Of a stretch of DNA of 58,521 nucleotides, positions 7,287 to 15,595 are shown piece after piece. Numbering within the stretch: the stretch's first letter is position 1; each line of letters begins with the position of its first letter. The DNA comes from Phycisphaeraceae bacterium (GTDB lineage Bacteria > Planctomycetota > Phycisphaerae > Phycisphaerales > UBA1924): positions 1 through 58,521 of the forward strand of contig JAJTHN010000006.1 of the NCBI GenBank assembly GCA_021297895.1, written 5' to 3'. The position numbers were made by a program, and so were the translations under genes. The notes under the pieces are model-generated. The model saw only the letters and a list, made by a program, of their open reading frames with translations. It was not told the origin of the DNA and did no database searches.

Positions 7287-8114
7287 ATGCCAGCACCCGA
7301 TGCCGCACCCGTTCCCGATGCCCCCCGCCTCTCGCGTCCGCTCGCGGTCCATCTCCTGCCCGCGATGATCGACCCCGCCGCGCTCGCCGGCGGCATCGTC
7401 ATCATGATCGACGCACTGCGTGCCAGCGTCACCATCGCCCACGCCCTTGCCCACGGTTGCCCCGTCGTGCATCCCACCGCCACCGTCGATGAGGCCCGCG
7501 CTCTGGCCGACACGCTCCGAGCCGCGGGCCAGCACCCGCTCCTCGGCGGCGAACGAGCGGGCGTGCTCATCGACGGGTTCGACCTCGATAACTCCCCGTG
7601 GCGATACACCCGCGACGCCATCGCTTCCCGCCCCCTGGTCTTCACGACGACCAACGGCACGGCCGCGCTGCTTCACGCGCGACACGCCGATCTCATTCTC
7701 GTCGGCTCCTTCGTGAACCTCAGCGCTGTCTGCTCCGCGGTCGCGAGCGACCGTCGTCCCGTGCACATCCTCTGCGCGGGCACACGGGGCGAAGTCTCAC
7801 TCGACGACTGCCTCCCCGCGGGCGCCATCGCCGACCAACTCGTGCTTGCCGGCCGAGAACTGGCTACCGACGATTCCGCACGCCTGTGTATCGAGGCCTT
7901 CCGACACGCCCGCCAGCGCGCCGCCGATCCCGACACCGGGATCCTGCAGGCCATGCGCGAATCTCGCGGCGGCCGCAACCTCATCCGCCTGAGCCTCAAC
8001 GATGACATCGTGCAGTGCTCTCGCCGCGACACCCTGAACATCATCCCGGTCTTCAACCCAGCCGACCGCACCATCCGCACGCTGGCGGAACCGGCCACGG
8101 AAATCGCCCCATGA
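7287..8114 (+). CDS. comB: 2-phosphosulfolactate phosphatase family protein (ComB-like)
   Basis: A 275-residue protein of the ComB family (EC 3.1.3.71 in the founding members), which removes phosphate from 2-phosphosulfolactate to give sulfolactate. Family landmarks are MIDALRASVTI near residue 33, the central GGERAGVLIDGFDLDNSP, TTTNGTAAL and the glycine/acid segment CAGTRGEVSLDDCLPAGAI. In methanogens the step belongs to coenzyme M synthesis. In bacteria the family is found without that pathway and its role is often unknown. The stop overlaps the next start as ATGA, so it is translationally coupled to the PLP enzyme that follows. Family confidence is high; the exact substrate is inference. 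Confidence 0.85.
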   Translation: MPAPDAAPVPDAPRLSRPLAVHLLPAMIDPAALAGGIVIMIDALRASVTIAHALAHGCPVVHPTATVDEARALADTLRAAGQHPLLGGERAGVLIDGFDLDNSPWRYTRDAIASRPLVFTTTNGTAALLHARHADLILVGSFVNLSAVCSAVASDRRPVHILCAGTRGEVSLDDCLPAGAIADQLVLAGRELATDDSARLCIEAFRHARQRAADPDTGILQAMRESRGGRNLIRLSLNDDIVQCSRRDTLNIIPVFNPADRTIRTLAEPATEIAP

Positions 8115-9121
8115 ACCACGAGACACGCGTCTACGACTCCATCCTTGAGATGCTCCCCAGTGAAGAGAACCCCTCCCCTCTGGTCCGCATCAACCGCCTC
8201 CTCCCACCCGAACTGGCACGAGCAAACTTCCGCCTCTTCGCCAAACTCGAGTGGCTGAATCCCTTCGGCTCGGTTAAGGATCGCGCCGCGGCGAGCATGA
8301 TCGCCGATCTCGAAGCACGAAACGAGCTTGGCCCGTCACGCCCCGGCCGCGGCATCGTCGAGCCGACCAGCGGCAACACCGGCCTCTCCCTTGCCGCGAT
8401 CTGCGGCGTTCGCGGCTACCCCATGCGGGCGGTCACGCCGAGCAAAGTCCCGGCCGAAAAGCGCATGCTTCTGAAGCTCTTCGGCGCCGACCTCGACGTG
8501 ACGAACGATGCGATGTGCCCCCTCCCCGGCGCAGAAGACGGCACCATCGGGCTGGCACGCACCCATGCTCGCGCATCCTCCGACCGCTACGTCATGCCCA
8601 ATCAGTACGAGAATCAAGCCAACGTCAACGCCCACATTCGCACCACCGGCCCCGAAATCTGGCGACAGACCGACGCCAAGGTCACCCACGTCTTCACGTC
8701 ACTGGGAACCTGCGGCACCGTCACCGGTCTGGCCCGCGTCCTCAAGGCTCGCGCCGCCGAGGTCGGGCGAACCGTCCGCATCATCGCCGTGCAGCCCTCT
8801 CCGGGCCACGATGTCCCCGGCATCCGCAACACGAGCGAACTGGATGTCAGCCGCCTGTACGACCGGACGCTCATCGACGAGATCATCGAAGTACCGTTTG
8901 ACACCGCCTACGACCGCGTGCTCGACCTCTGCCGAGTCGAAGGTCTGATGGCCGGCCCGAGCTCCGGCCTGATTTTCCAGGGTGCTCGCACCGTTCTGGA
9001 ACGCGATGCCAACGCCGGCACGTTGCCCGAGAACGGCGTCGGTGTCATGATTTTCTGCGACAGCATCCTCAAGTACGCGAGCAGCATGCTCAAGCACCAC
9101 CCTGAGCTCGCGGGCGAGTAG
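8111..9121 (+). CDS. Cysteine synthase-like PLP-dependent enzyme
   Basis: A 336-residue fold-type II PLP enzyme of the CysK/CysM group. It shows KLEWLNPFGSVKDRAA with the PLP-binding lysine, EPTSGNTGLSLAA, and NQYENQANVNAHIRTTGPEIW. The PLP phosphate-binding loop usually reads GTGGT; here it is SLGTCGTVTG, so one glycine is replaced by cysteine. PSSGLIFQGA near the C-terminus is also conserved. Likely forms cysteine or a related beta-substituted alanine from an activated serine; with a ComB-like gene in front, a sulfonate such as cysteate is conceivable but unproven. The ATG at 8111 overlaps the comB stop. Confidence 0.85.
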   Translation: MNHETRVYDSILEMLPSEENPSPLVRINRLLPPELARANFRLFAKLEWLNPFGSVKDRAAASMIADLEARNELGPSRPGRGIVEPTSGNTGLSLAAICGVRGYPMRAVTPSKVPAEKRMLLKLFGADLDVTNDAMCPLPGAEDGTIGLARTHARASSDRYVMPNQYENQANVNAHIRTTGPEIWRQTDAKVTHVFTSLGTCGTVTGLARVLKARAAEVGRTVRIIAVQPSPGHDVPGIRNTSELDVSRLYDRTLIDEIIEVPFDTAYDRVLDLCRVEGLMAGPSSGLIFQGARTVLERDANAGTLPENGVGVMIFCDSILKYASSMLKHHPELAGE

Positions 9122-9176
9122 TCCGGGTCTCCGGCGCCGATGCCGCGTCGTCGCAACCCGCGGCCCATTAGGCGGG

Positions 9177-9182
9177 TATACT
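9177..9182 (+). promoter_or_regulatory. -10 promoter element for a leaderless transcript
   Basis: TATACT ends five bases before the ATG at 9188, so transcription starting the usual 6-7 bases after the -10 box would begin at or next to the A of the start codon. No good -35 box is visible 17 bases upstream. No Shine-Dalgarno sequence could fit, which also points to leaderless translation of the short ORF. Confidence 0.5.
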
Positions 9183-9187
9183 TCGTC

Positions 9188-9295
9188 ATGCTCACGTTCT
9201 ATACGAGCAATTCGTCAACGGCCGGCCGCTCACCGAACGCTCGTTTGGTGTGGTGCTGTTGCTGCTGTTGCCGCCATGCCTGCTGTTGTCGCTGA
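9188..9295 (+). CDS. Polycysteine leader peptide (35 codons), candidate cysteine-responsive attenuator ORF
   Basis: ATG to TGA encodes 35 residues. After an unremarkable first 22 residues ending RLVW come six consecutive cysteine codons (9254-9271), then Arg-His-Ala, three more cysteine codons (9281-9289), Arg and stop. Nine of the last thirteen codons are Cys. In mycobacteria, leaderless short ORFs with consecutive Cys codons lie ahead of cysA2-type thiosulfate sulfurtransferase operons. There, ribosome stalling at the Cys codons when cysteine is low raises downstream expression. The next gene here is that same type of enzyme, about 250 bases on, and the -10 box is placed for a leaderless start. 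The peptide itself probably has no function. Confidence 0.6.
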   Translation: MLTFYTSNSSTAGRSPNARLVWCCCCCCRHACCCR

Positions 9296-9543
9296 TCAAG
9301 CCACACGGTCAGGCCCACTGCCGCCCCGCGGCGAAGAGAACCAGCTCCAAATCGCCTGATTACTGTCGTATTTCGCGGCCGTTTTACGGCTTGCTTGAGT
9401 CCGCGTGCGTCTCTCGCAGGCACGTCGCGATCCGGGCCCCCCCGCGTGCGAGCCGGTGCCCGCACCCGGGGAACCGTTCCGCGACCGAGTCCCATCAAAC
9501 GTTCGCCCGACTTCCGGGCCCAATTTTGCAAGGAGTTCATGCA
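9296..9543 (+). promoter_or_regulatory. Leader between the polycysteine ORF and the sulfurtransferase gene
   Basis: A 248-base untranslated region. Just before the gene there is a 5-bp hairpin (GCCCG-ACTTC-CGGGC, 9505-9519) followed by CCAATTTT. The Shine-Dalgarno AAGGAG (9530-9535) then sits in the loop of a second small inverted repeat, TTGCA (9526-9530) and TGCAA (9540-9544), whose right arm reaches the start codon. Such structures could hide the ribosome binding site unless upstream ribosomes rearrange the RNA. I could not fold the whole leader, so the switching partners are unknown. Confidence 0.4.
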
Positions 9544-10449
9544 ATGTCTGCACCGTCAACCGTCCCGCACCAGTTCAAGGTCGACATCGACCCCGCTATT
9601 CCCCGCGGCTACGCCCATCCGGAGGCTCTTGTGAGCACAGATTGGGTCCAGCGGAACCTCAACACGCCCGGCGTGCGCATCGTCGAGGTCGATGTCGACC
9701 CGAAGCTCTACGACGCTGGCCACATCCCCGGCGCCGTCGGCTGGAACTGGAACACACAGCTGCAGGACCCGATTCGACGCGACATCCCCACCAAGGAGTC
9801 ATGGGAAAAGCTCCTGAGCGAGTCCGGCATCAGTCCTTCGGACACCATCGTGTTTTACGGTGATGCGAGCAACTGGTTCGCCGCGTATGCCTTCTGGGTC
9901 GCCCGCATCTACGGCCACGCCGACGTCCGCCTCATGAACGGCGGCCGCGTCCGATGGCTCAACGAGGAGTCGCGTCCACTCACACCCGCCCGCCCCACGC
10001 CCACGCCCACCGCCTACAAGGCACCCGGCGTCAACCTCGACCTCCGCGCACGCCTGCTCGATGTCGTGGCGATCGCACAAACCCACGCTTCCAACCTCGT
10101 CGATGTTCGCAGCCCCGATGAGTTCTCCGGGAAGATCATCGCCCCGCCGGGCATGACCGAAACGGCCCAGCGCGCGGGGCACGTCCCTGGCGCCCGCAGC
10201 ATCCCGTGGGCCTCGGCGGTGAACACCGACGGCACCTTCAAGTCTGCCGATGAACTGCGGGAGCTCTACATCAATCAGAAGGGCATCGACCCCGCACGCG
10301 ACACCGTCGCCTACTGCCGCATCGGCGAGCGCTCGAGCCACACCTGGTTCGTGCTCAAGTACCTTCTTGGTCTCAAGAACGTGCGCAACTACGACGGCTC
10401 GTGGACCGAGTACGGCTCGGTCATCGGCGTGCCGATCGAACGCGACTGA
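9544..10449 (+). CDS. Thiosulfate sulfurtransferase (two-domain rhodanese)
   Basis: Transfers sulfane sulfur from thiosulfate to an acceptor such as cyanide or a thiol. The 301-residue protein has two rhodanese domains: an inactive N-terminal one (about 25-150, DAGHIPGAVGWNWN) and a catalytic C-terminal one (about 165-295, VDVRSPDEFSGK then GHVPGARSIPW). The active-site loop is YCRIGERSSHTW, with the cysteine in the CRIGERS form usual for CysA/SseA-type enzymes of actinobacteria and relatives. The ATG at 9544 has AAGGAG eight bases upstream. It is preceded by the polycysteine short ORF, so expression is probably tied to cysteine supply. Its stop directly abuts the stop of the convergent UbiD gene. 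Confidence 0.92.
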   Translation: MSAPSTVPHQFKVDIDPAIPRGYAHPEALVSTDWVQRNLNTPGVRIVEVDVDPKLYDAGHIPGAVGWNWNTQLQDPIRRDIPTKESWEKLLSESGISPSDTIVFYGDASNWFAAYAFWVARIYGHADVRLMNGGRVRWLNEESRPLTPARPTPTPTAYKAPGVNLDLRARLLDVVAIAQTHASNLVDVRSPDEFSGKIIAPPGMTETAQRAGHVPGARSIPWASAVNTDGTFKSADELRELYINQKGIDPARDTVAYCRIGERSSHTWFVLKYLLGLKNVRNYDGSWTEYGSVIGVPIERD

Positions 10450-12576
10450 TCACAACCGCTCCATCCGACCCAGAATCGGCGGCCACCGCCGAACAGGCTG
10501 GCCGTGCCGCTCATCGCCCGCAACCTTCGCCGTCGCGTCGAAGGCCAGGCGGTGGGCGGCACGCGCCGGTTCGGGCTCGCTGCTCCAGCGGTACATGTCC
10601 CGCGAAGAGTCGCTGTGCGCCAGCCACGCGAAGAACACCGCGTCAACATTCGTCACATCCACATCCTCTCCCACCACGATCACAAACCGCGGCAGCGTTG
10701 CCACATCCACGCCCGCGGGCCTGACCCGCCACAGCGCAGGCATGAACGCCTTGCCCATGCCCCCCGCGGCCTTTCGGACACTCACCAACAGCCACCCCGG
10801 CGCCTCCGACGGCACACTCGCCGCGACCACACCCTCAAGCCGCGCGACCTCCGCGACGTACCGATCCATCGCCTCGCGGCCGGCCAGCGTCGGCAACGCT
10901 CGCTCTTCCACTGCGACGCCCCCCACCTCTTCCCCCGCCACCTTCCGCGTGCAGTCAAAGCCGATCTTCATCCCCGCCGCCAACCTCGGCGCGGCGTGAT
11001 CCAAAATGTCCAGCGGACCATTCACCAACTCAACATCCCGCAACGGGTGACACTGCTCACCCGCCAACCGCAGCACCTTCATCGTGTCGTGGACATCCAC
11101 ATCATCATCCACCACGAAGATGCTCTTGGTCCAAGCCATCTGCCCCGCGCCCCACACACTGTGCATCACCCGCCGCCCTTGCAGCGGATACGCCTTGCGA
11201 ATCCGGATCATCGCACAATTATGGAACGTCCCGAACATCGGCAGGTCATAGTCCTCGATGTCGTGGATCAGCGTCCGCAGAAGCGGCAGGAAAATCCGCT
11301 CCGTGGCCTTGCCGAGGAAGTAGTCCTCCTGCGGCGGCAAACCGACCACGGTCGTCGGATAGATCGCATCTTTCCGCCGCGTGATCGCCGTCACGTTGAG
11401 CAGCGGATACCGATCCGGCAGCGAGTAGAACCCCGTGTGATCGCCGAACGGCCCCTCGAACACCGCGCCCGGTCCGAGTTCGCCGGCTCCAGGCTCCCCG
11501 GGAACCCAGCCGATTCCCCCCGCCTCCGCCGATACATATCCCTCGATCACGATCTCCGCGTTCGCCGGCACCCACAGCGGCACGGTCTTGGCCCGCACCA
11601 TCGGTATCCCGCCGCGATTGAGGAACCCCGCGAGCAGCAACTCGCTGATCCCCGGCGGCAGGGGCGCCGTCGCCGCGTATGGCATCACGCTCTCTCCGCC
11701 CAGGACAATCGCCACGGGCATCGGCTTGCCCAGCTTCTTCCACGATCGCCAGTGCCGCGCCCCGTCGTGATGCATGTGCCAGTGCATCGCCAGCGTCCGC
11801 CGACCGAGCAGTTGCACCCTGTACATCCCGATGTTGTGGCTCGACGGCTTGGCGCTGTCGCGATCATCCGCGTGCACCGTGTGAATCCCTGCCAGCGTGA
11901 TGTACCGCCCGCGAAACTCCGCGTTCCATTCCTCCTTCGACCCTTGGTGCCCGAGCCCGACGATCCCATCATTCAGCCCCGCCGGATACCCCAGCGACGC
12001 GAAGTCGCCGTCCAGCGGCCAGCACCGGATGATCGGCAGATCGAACAGATTCACCGCGTCGCTGGTCTGTACGACCTCCTGACTCGGCCCATCTCCGCCG
12101 CGTCTCCGCGGCGGGATCCGCAGCAATGGCAGAAACAGCCGCGCCTTGCGAACCAGATCCCCCAGCGACTTGGGTGGCTCGGGCTTGACAAGCTCGCCGA
12201 TCTTCGCGCCGAGCCCGTCGAACCCCCCGGGCGTGTGTCCGCCCCGAACGCCGGGCACTGCCTCATGGCACCCCAGCGCCATCTCCATCCGCCGGTAACT
12301 GCCCCAAACGTTGATCGCGATCGGAATGTCGTACGTCCCGCCGCCGAGCGCCGCCGGCCGCGCAGGGCGTTCGATCAGCAGCGCCTGTCCGCCACGGTCG
12401 CCCAGCCGCGGATCGACCCTCCGCGCGCTGTTCGTCGGCCCGCCGGGGCAGCGTTTCTTGGATTCGGCATCCGCCAGACGGGCGACCTCGAGCACCGGAT
12501 CCACAGGCTCGCGGATGCGTCGCAGTTCTCCCGCCGCCTCCAGCGCCTGTACGAATGAACGCAGGTTCGGATACAT
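10450..12576 (-). CDS. UbiD-family (de)carboxylase
   Basis: A 708-residue member of the UbiD family, prenylated-FMN-dependent enzymes that decarboxylate aromatic or unsaturated acids, as in ubiquinone or menaquinone synthesis. It begins with the typical LRSFVQALEAAGELRRIREPVDPVLEVA. The middle has FEGPFGDHTGFYS, then NVTAITRRKDAIYPTTVVGLPPQEDYFLGKA, and FVVDDDVDVHD follows. Family members are commonly 450-620 residues; the extra length here is mostly C-terminal. Substrate not assignable; a menaquinone-pathway role is possible. It ends exactly where the rhodanese gene ends on the other strand and starts 12 bases from the divergent methyltransferase gene. Confidence 0.85.
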   Translation of the reverse strand: MYPNLRSFVQALEAAGELRRIREPVDPVLEVARLADAESKKRCPGGPTNSARRVDPRLGDRGGQALLIERPARPAALGGGTYDIPIAINVWGSYRRMEMALGCHEAVPGVRGGHTPGGFDGLGAKIGELVKPEPPKSLGDLVRKARLFLPLLRIPPRRRGGDGPSQEVVQTSDAVNLFDLPIIRCWPLDGDFASLGYPAGLNDGIVGLGHQGSKEEWNAEFRGRYITLAGIHTVHADDRDSAKPSSHNIGMYRVQLLGRRTLAMHWHMHHDGARHWRSWKKLGKPMPVAIVLGGESVMPYAATAPLPPGISELLLAGFLNRGGIPMVRAKTVPLWVPANAEIVIEGYVSAEAGGIGWVPGEPGAGELGPGAVFEGPFGDHTGFYSLPDRYPLLNVTAITRRKDAIYPTTVVGLPPQEDYFLGKATERIFLPLLRTLIHDIEDYDLPMFGTFHNCAMIRIRKAYPLQGRRVMHSVWGAGQMAWTKSIFVVDDDVDVHDTMKVLRLAGEQCHPLRDVELVNGPLDILDHAAPRLAAGMKIGFDCTRKVAGEEVGGVAVEERALPTLAGREAMDRYVAEVARLEGVVAASVPSEAPGWLLVSVRKAAGGMGKAFMPALWRVRPAGVDVATLPRFVIVVGEDVDVTNVDAVFFAWLAHSDSSRDMYRWSSEPEPARAAHRLAFDATAKVAGDERHGQPVRRWPPILGRMERL

Positions 12577-12588
12577 TGTTCAGAGCGT

Positions 12589-13311
12589 ATGTCCCCCGAC
12601 CCCGCCCATCGCACGATGCCCATGCCGGCGCACTTTTACGCCCAGCAGCGCGACTGGCCGGGCTACTTCGCCGCCGTCGCCGGAAAGGGCCCGCGAGAGA
12701 CGCTCGTCATGGCTCTGAAGCATCACGCCGAGCACTTTGGCAAGCCGCCGTCGGGCGAATCTTCCGAGGATCCCGGCCGCGAGCCGCCGCTGGCCATCGA
12801 CCTCGCCGCGGGGGAAGGTCGGGACACTGCCGAGATCCTCCGCCGCGGCTGGCGCGTCCTGGCCATCGATGCGCACCCCGACGCGATCGCGCGCCTGTCC
12901 TCTCGCTCAGACCTTGTACCCCGCTCCCGCCTGACAATTCGCCAGGAAAGCATGGAGGAGGCCCATCTGCCCTCCTGCTCGCTCCTGAACGCCAGTTTCG
13001 CACTGCCCTTCTGCTCTCCGGACAACTTCAGCGACCTCTGGGCCCGCATCGCTCACGCCCTGCGTCCCGACGGGCTCTTCGCCGGGCAGTTCTTTGGCGA
13101 TCGCGACTCCTGGGCATCTCTCCCCGATCGCACGCACCACACCACCAGTCAGGTCCGTGCTCTGCTCCGAATCGCCGGCCTCTCGCCGATACACCTCGCC
13201 GAGGAGGAGCGCGACGCAACCGACTGCGCCGATGCCCTCAAACACTGGCACGTCTTCCACGTCGTAGCCCGCAAAGCCGCGACGCACACGCCTCATCGGA
13301 CCGCCCCATGA
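12589..13311 (+). CDS. Class I SAM-dependent methyltransferase
   Basis: A 240-residue protein. AIDLAAGEGRDTAEILRRGW (about 69-88) is the glycine-rich SAM loop (motif I), VLAIDAHPDA is motif II with its acidic ribose-binding residue, and LRPDGLFAGQFFGDRDSW is the post-motif strand. The arrangement resembles small TehB-like thiol/tellurite methyltransferases, but the substrate is not predictable. MPMPAHFY, nine residues in, is an alternative start. Its stop overlaps the ABC ATPase start as ATGA, so it is the first gene of a three-gene coupled operon. Confidence 0.8.
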   Translation: MSPDPAHRTMPMPAHFYAQQRDWPGYFAAVAGKGPRETLVMALKHHAEHFGKPPSGESSEDPGREPPLAIDLAAGEGRDTAEILRRGWRVLAIDAHPDAIARLSSRSDLVPRSRLTIRQESMEEAHLPSCSLLNASFALPFCSPDNFSDLWARIAHALRPDGLFAGQFFGDRDSWASLPDRTHHTTSQVRALLRIAGLSPIHLAEEERDATDCADALKHWHVFHVVARKAATHTPHRTAP

Positions 13312-14369
13312 CAACGCCCCAAGCCGCCACACCGTCAGCCGCGCTCGACCCCGCGATGCCAAGCCACTCCGGCGATCTCGCGCTGGATATCCGCCGGGTT
13401 TCCAAGACCTACGGCCGATCCGTCCACGCACTTCAGAACGTCGCACTCTCCATCCGCCGCGGCGAGGTCTTTGGGCTTCTCGGCCCCAACGGCGCGGGCA
13501 AGTCGACGCTCGTCAAAATCCTCATGACCGTCATCCGCCCCTCGCTCTGCGAGGGCTCGCTCCTGGGCAAGCCCATCGGCGACAAGCCCACGCTCGCCCG
13601 CATCGGCTATCTGCCCGAGCACCATCGCTTCCCGGAGTATCTCACCGCCGCACAGGTCGTCGACTTCTTCGGCGCCATGGCCGGCGTCGACCGGAGCACC
13701 CGCAAGGCCCGCGCGAACCAGTTGCTCGACTTCGTCGGGCTCTCCAATTGGAAGAACTCCCGCGTCCGCACCTTCTCCAAGGGCATGCGTCAACGATTGG
13801 GCATCGCCCAGGCGCTGATCAACGATCCCGACTTGGTCCTCCTCGATGAGCCCACCGACGGCGTCGATCCGGTCGGCCGACGCGACATCCGCGAAATCGT
13901 CGCCCGCGAACGCGAACGCGGCCGCACGATCCTGCTCAACTCCCACCTGCTTTCAGAACTGGAGATGATCTGCGACCGTGTGGCCATCATGGTTCAGGGC
14001 ACAGTCCGTATGGAGGGCACGCTCGCCGACCTGACGCGCGACAGCCGCTGCTACGACATCGAACTTGATCCGGAGCGAGCGGGCGACGCCTCGGCCGCAC
14101 TCGCGTCGCTCTTGGCTCCGCCGCTCGCGTCCGACACCGATGCGCTCGGCACGCTTCATCCGGACATCGCCATCCGCCGCATCGGGGGAACGCTTCGGAT
14201 CCAGTCCGACGATCCGAGCGTCGTTCAGCCCATCATCGATGCCCTCCGAGCCGCGGGCATCACGATCCGCGCGGTCCGCCCGATCCGCGACAGTCTCGAA
14301 GACCTGTTCATGAAGGCCGTTCTCGACCCAACCACCGGAAAGCCCCTCGCCCCCGGAGCTCAGCGATGA
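13308..14369 (+). CDS. ABC transporter ATP-binding protein (ABC-2 type)
   Basis: A 353-residue ATPase. Walker A is GLLGPNGAGKST (about 58-69), the Q-loop region is IGYLPEHHRFPEYLT, and the signature is FSKGMRQRLGIAQAL in place of LSGGQ, usual for ABC-2/NodI-type exporters. Walker B is LVLLDEPTDGVDP and the H-loop is LNSHLLSE. About 110 residues follow the core domain. It pairs with the membrane protein encoded directly downstream, again through an ATGA overlap, to form an efflux or gliding/Nos-type transporter of unknown substrate. Confidence 0.92.
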   Translation: MTTPQAATPSAALDPAMPSHSGDLALDIRRVSKTYGRSVHALQNVALSIRRGEVFGLLGPNGAGKSTLVKILMTVIRPSLCEGSLLGKPIGDKPTLARIGYLPEHHRFPEYLTAAQVVDFFGAMAGVDRSTRKARANQLLDFVGLSNWKNSRVRTFSKGMRQRLGIAQALINDPDLVLLDEPTDGVDPVGRRDIREIVARERERGRTILLNSHLLSELEMICDRVAIMVQGTVRMEGTLADLTRDSRCYDIELDPERAGDASAALASLLAPPLASDTDALGTLHPDIAIRRIGGTLRIQSDDPSVVQPIIDALRAAGITIRAVRPIRDSLEDLFMKAVLDPTTGKPLAPGAQR

Positions 14370-15499
14370 TCGCACGCCAGACCCTCGCAATGCTGCTCGA
14401 CGCATATCGCGAGCTCAACGCCCGAAAGCTCTTCTGGATCAGCCTTGCCCTCTCGGGCTTCCTCGTCGCCGCGCTGGCGACGCTCGGCATCAACGAGCAA
14501 GGACTGACGTTCTTCCACTGGTCCATCCCCATCGACGTCGTCGGCCAGCTCTACAGCGGCGGTCTGCTCGACGAGTCCACCTTCTACAAGTTCCTCTTCT
14601 TCTCCATCGGCATCAACATCTGGCTCGCCTGGGGCTCGCTCATCCTCGCGATCATCTCCACCGCCAGCCTGATGCCGGACTTTGTCACCTCCGGCGCAAT
14701 CGAACTGACCCTGAGCAAACCCGTCGGCCGGCTCCGCCTGTTCCTGACCAAGTACGGCACCGCGCTGCTCTTTGTCGGGCTTCAGGCCCTGATCTTCAGC
14801 GTCGCCGCGATCCTCGTCATCGGGCTCCGCGGCGGCGAGTGGGTCTTCACGCTCCTGCTCACCGCGCCGCTGCTCATGCTCGTCTTCTCGTTCCTCTACT
14901 GCATCTCCGCAATCGTCGGCATGCTCACGCGCTCGGCCATCGCGGCGATCCTCACCGTTCTGGTCGTCTGGGCCTGCATCTGGGCCGTCAACACCACCGA
15001 GCGTGTCGTGCTCTTTGCTCGCGTTCGGCAGGAGGTCGTCCTGGACCTGCAGACCCAGCAGCGGAAGCTCGCCGAGGCCAAGGTCGCCGAGGCCGCAAGT
15101 GATGCGCCGAACCTCTCAGAACTCCGCGCCAAGGTCGACCAGTGGAACGAGCGAATCACCAACACCGACTCAACGCTGACGACGCTCAAACGCGTTCACG
15201 CCGTGTCATTCGCCGTCAAGAGTCTTCTGCCCAAGACCGGCGAGAGCATGGAGCTGCTCGGCCGCGCCATCATCACCGGCCCCGAGATCGAGCGATTCCG
15301 TGCCGGCCAGGAAGCCGGCACCAACTTCAGGGGCGACCCTGAAACCGAGGGCGTTCGCGTCTCACCTCGCATGGTCGAGCGCGAACTGGACAAGGTTCTC
15401 GAATCCCGCGGCGTGCTCTGGACCCTTGGCACATCGATCGCCTTCGAATTCGTCGTGCTGGCCATCGCCGCGTGGCTGTTCCGCCGACGGGATTTCTGA
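14366..15499 (+). CDS. ABC-2 type transporter permease
   Basis: A 377-residue integral membrane protein. Hydrophobic segments lie near residues 20-40, 75-105, 130-155, 165-195 and 200-220, with a last one at 350-370. A large extracytoplasmic or cytoplasmic loop between about 225 and 350 contains a helical, probably coiled-coil stretch (LQTQQRKLAEAKVAEAA). It is translationally coupled to the ATP-binding subunit, whose membrane partner it must be. TLSKPVGRLRLFLTKY is typical of permeases in the ABC-2 group. Last gene of its operon, followed by the hairpin at 15542-15570. Confidence 0.85.
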   Translation: MIARQTLAMLLDAYRELNARKLFWISLALSGFLVAALATLGINEQGLTFFHWSIPIDVVGQLYSGGLLDESTFYKFLFFSIGINIWLAWGSLILAIISTASLMPDFVTSGAIELTLSKPVGRLRLFLTKYGTALLFVGLQALIFSVAAILVIGLRGGEWVFTLLLTAPLLMLVFSFLYCISAIVGMLTRSAIAAILTVLVVWACIWAVNTTERVVLFARVRQEVVLDLQTQQRKLAEAKVAEAASDAPNLSELRAKVDQWNERITNTDSTLTTLKRVHAVSFAVKSLLPKTGESMELLGRAIITGPEIERFRAGQEAGTNFRGDPETEGVRVSPRMVERELDKVLESRGVLWTLGTSIAFEFVVLAIAAWLFRRRDF

Positions 15500-15541
15500 C
15501 GGTCCTCAGACTGCCCGGACCCTCGATCTCCCGAAATGAAA

Positions 15542-15570
15542 CGCGGGGTCGGCTTCGTGCCGACCCCGCG
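15542..15570. terminator. Bidirectional terminator between convergent genes
   Basis: A perfect 12-bp stem (CGCGGGGTCGGC / GCCGACCCCGCG) with a five-base loop. It lies between the ABC permease stop (15499) and the stop of the convergent PAD-fold gene (15596). On the minus strand the hairpin is followed by TTTCATTTC; on the plus strand there is no T tract. Confidence 0.65.
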
Positions 15571-15595
15571 CGAGTTCCTGGGTTCGTGCCGCTGC

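Noticed and set aside
10504-12558. A plus-strand 684-codon frame opposite the UbiD gene
   Set aside because: A shadow of the UbiD coding strand with Arg/His/Pro-rich composition and no family motif.
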